DNA of 64,000 bases, from NCBI GenBank assembly GCA_945859605.1, contig OX243814.1, positions 28,648,885-28,712,884 of the forward strand, read 5' to 3'. This DNA comes from Lumbricus rubellus. Lineage: Eukaryota; Annelida; Clitellata; Crassiclitellata; Lumbricidae. The notes beneath the pieces were generated by a model. The model had not been told where the DNA came from and did no database searches. It saw nothing but the letters and a program-made list of their open reading frames with translations. Shown here one piece after another: positions 63,161 through 64,000 of the stretch. The first letter of the stretch is position 1. Each line of letters opens with the position of its first letter. A program made the translations under genes and the position numbers.

Positions 63161-64000
63161 CACCGTGGTTCAAAAAAAAGTAAGCCAAATTGTTTTGCAT
63201 ATATCTCTAATACCTGATGACATATCAAGCTACAATTATCCAAATATTTAGAGAAGTGGACCAAGAATATGATTCCAAAATTTCATGAGATAACGTTGAG
63301 CGGATAAAAAGATATGAATATTTAAACTTCATATACCGAAATTGCAGTTTACAAGCAATTTTTCTGTCAGATTCAATAAAAAGTAAGCCAAACTGTTTTC
63401 CTTACATCTCTGATGTCGGATGAGTAATCATAAAAACCTTTTACCAATATTTAGGTAATTGAACCAGGAATAGGATTTTAAAATATCATGTCATAAATTT
63501 GAAGGGATAAAAAGATATGGATATTTCAACTTCATCGCCCGAAATTGCAGTTTTCAGCAAGTCCGTTATGGCGTCCGTTGCGGTTTCGATGCTTGGCCGT
63601 TCCCATTTAGTCTTCATTGATCCTAGAGTAAAACTTAATAGAGCCTATTATCGCGATGTTCTGCTGTCACAACATCTCCTACCTGCAATCAGAAATCTAG
63701 TCCCAGAAGACAGCTTTGTTTTTCAACAGAACAGCGCCAGCCCACAGAACCAAGGAAACCATCGAAATGCTGACAAGAGAGACGCCAGACTTCATTTCTC
63801 CCACATTATGGCCTCCGAACAGCCCAGATTTGAATCCTGTCGACTATAAAATGTGGAGCATGTTGCAAGACTGAGTCTACCAGACAACAATCCATGATAT
63901 AAACGATCTGAAGCAACGCTTGTTGGAAGTGCGGGATGGCCTGGACCAGAGGATAATTTATCGACGTTGCTGTTGCCATTGCAATGGCGCCAGCGCCTCC
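63161..64000 (+). mobile_element. Mariner-type element, right side cut by window end
   Basis: Starts CACCGTGGTTCAAAAAAAAG after TA (63159-63160). The leader of about 200 bp occurs twice: the stretch from GTAAGCCAAATTGTTTTGC to GCCGAAATTGCAG-like sequence is repeated from about 63380 to 63555. A transposase remnant follows. The right TIR lies beyond the window. Confidence 0.85.
63560..64000 (+). pseudogene. Frameshifted mariner-type transposase remnant
   Basis: First frame contains FIDPRVKLNRAYYRDVLLSQ (first catalytic Asp region) and FVFQQNSAS, where the QQDGA motif of the 46-kb copy has Asn in place of the catalytic Asp. A frame change near 63735-63745 is followed by the WPPNSPDLNPVDY block and then an in-frame stop. 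Inactive. Confidence 0.85.

Overview
The window looks like nuclear DNA from an invertebrate bilaterian animal. Genes carry GT-AG introns (one GC-AG), intergenic DNA is AT-rich, and transposon fragments and microsatellites are dense. The gene set (neuronal syntaxin-1, MAN1/LEMD3, the sperm protein SPMIP1, an LRRN-type receptor) is metazoan. I cannot name the phylum. There are no bacterial operons, CRISPR arrays or true rRNA/tRNA genes.

Layout. 1-9.9 kb: no recognisable exon; microsatellites, tRNA-derived SINEs, a perfect 39-bp-arm hairpin and a 1.3-kb hAT-like element. 9,955-18,971 (+): syntaxin-1, eight constant exons and two alternative last exons that each encode a complete membrane anchor. 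The first coding exon was not found. 19-25.5 kb: probable 3'UTR and intergenic DNA with a TA-flanked MITE, a LINE 3' end and a Helitron-like element. 26,293-37,795 (-): LEMD3/MAN1, 14 coding exons, 692 codons, every junction in phase. 38,592-39,152 (+): SPMIP1-like single-exon ORF, divergent from LEMD3. 40-54 kb: gene-poor and transposon-rich, with nested hAT insertions, a deleted mariner-type element (DD37D/maT-like) and long satellites. 54,360-56,837 (-): intronless LRRN-type LRR-Ig-FN3 receptor of 825 aa, with a GC-richer stretch 2.4-2.8 kb upstream of its start codon. 57-64 kb: minisatellites, pyrimidine tracts, an RTE-like LINE fragment, a further SINE, and at the right edge a mariner-type element cut by the window end.

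The most interesting non-genic signal is a short 3' hairpin shared by LINE 3' ends and by tRNA-headed SINEs, on both strands and more than twenty times. In LINE copies the 5' arm includes the ORF stop codon. The arms differ between copies by compensatory changes, suggesting a conserved RNA structure used in retrotransposition. The second theme is a set of hAT-type elements with readable 8-bp target duplications, two of them nested, which gives a relative order of insertion.

Functionally the genes are unrelated neighbours: synaptic vesicle fusion (syntaxin), inner nuclear membrane (MAN1), sperm axoneme (SPMIP1) and a cell-surface neuronal-type receptor (LRRN). Syntaxin and MAN1 converge, with candidate poly(A) signals for both strands at about 25.5 kb.
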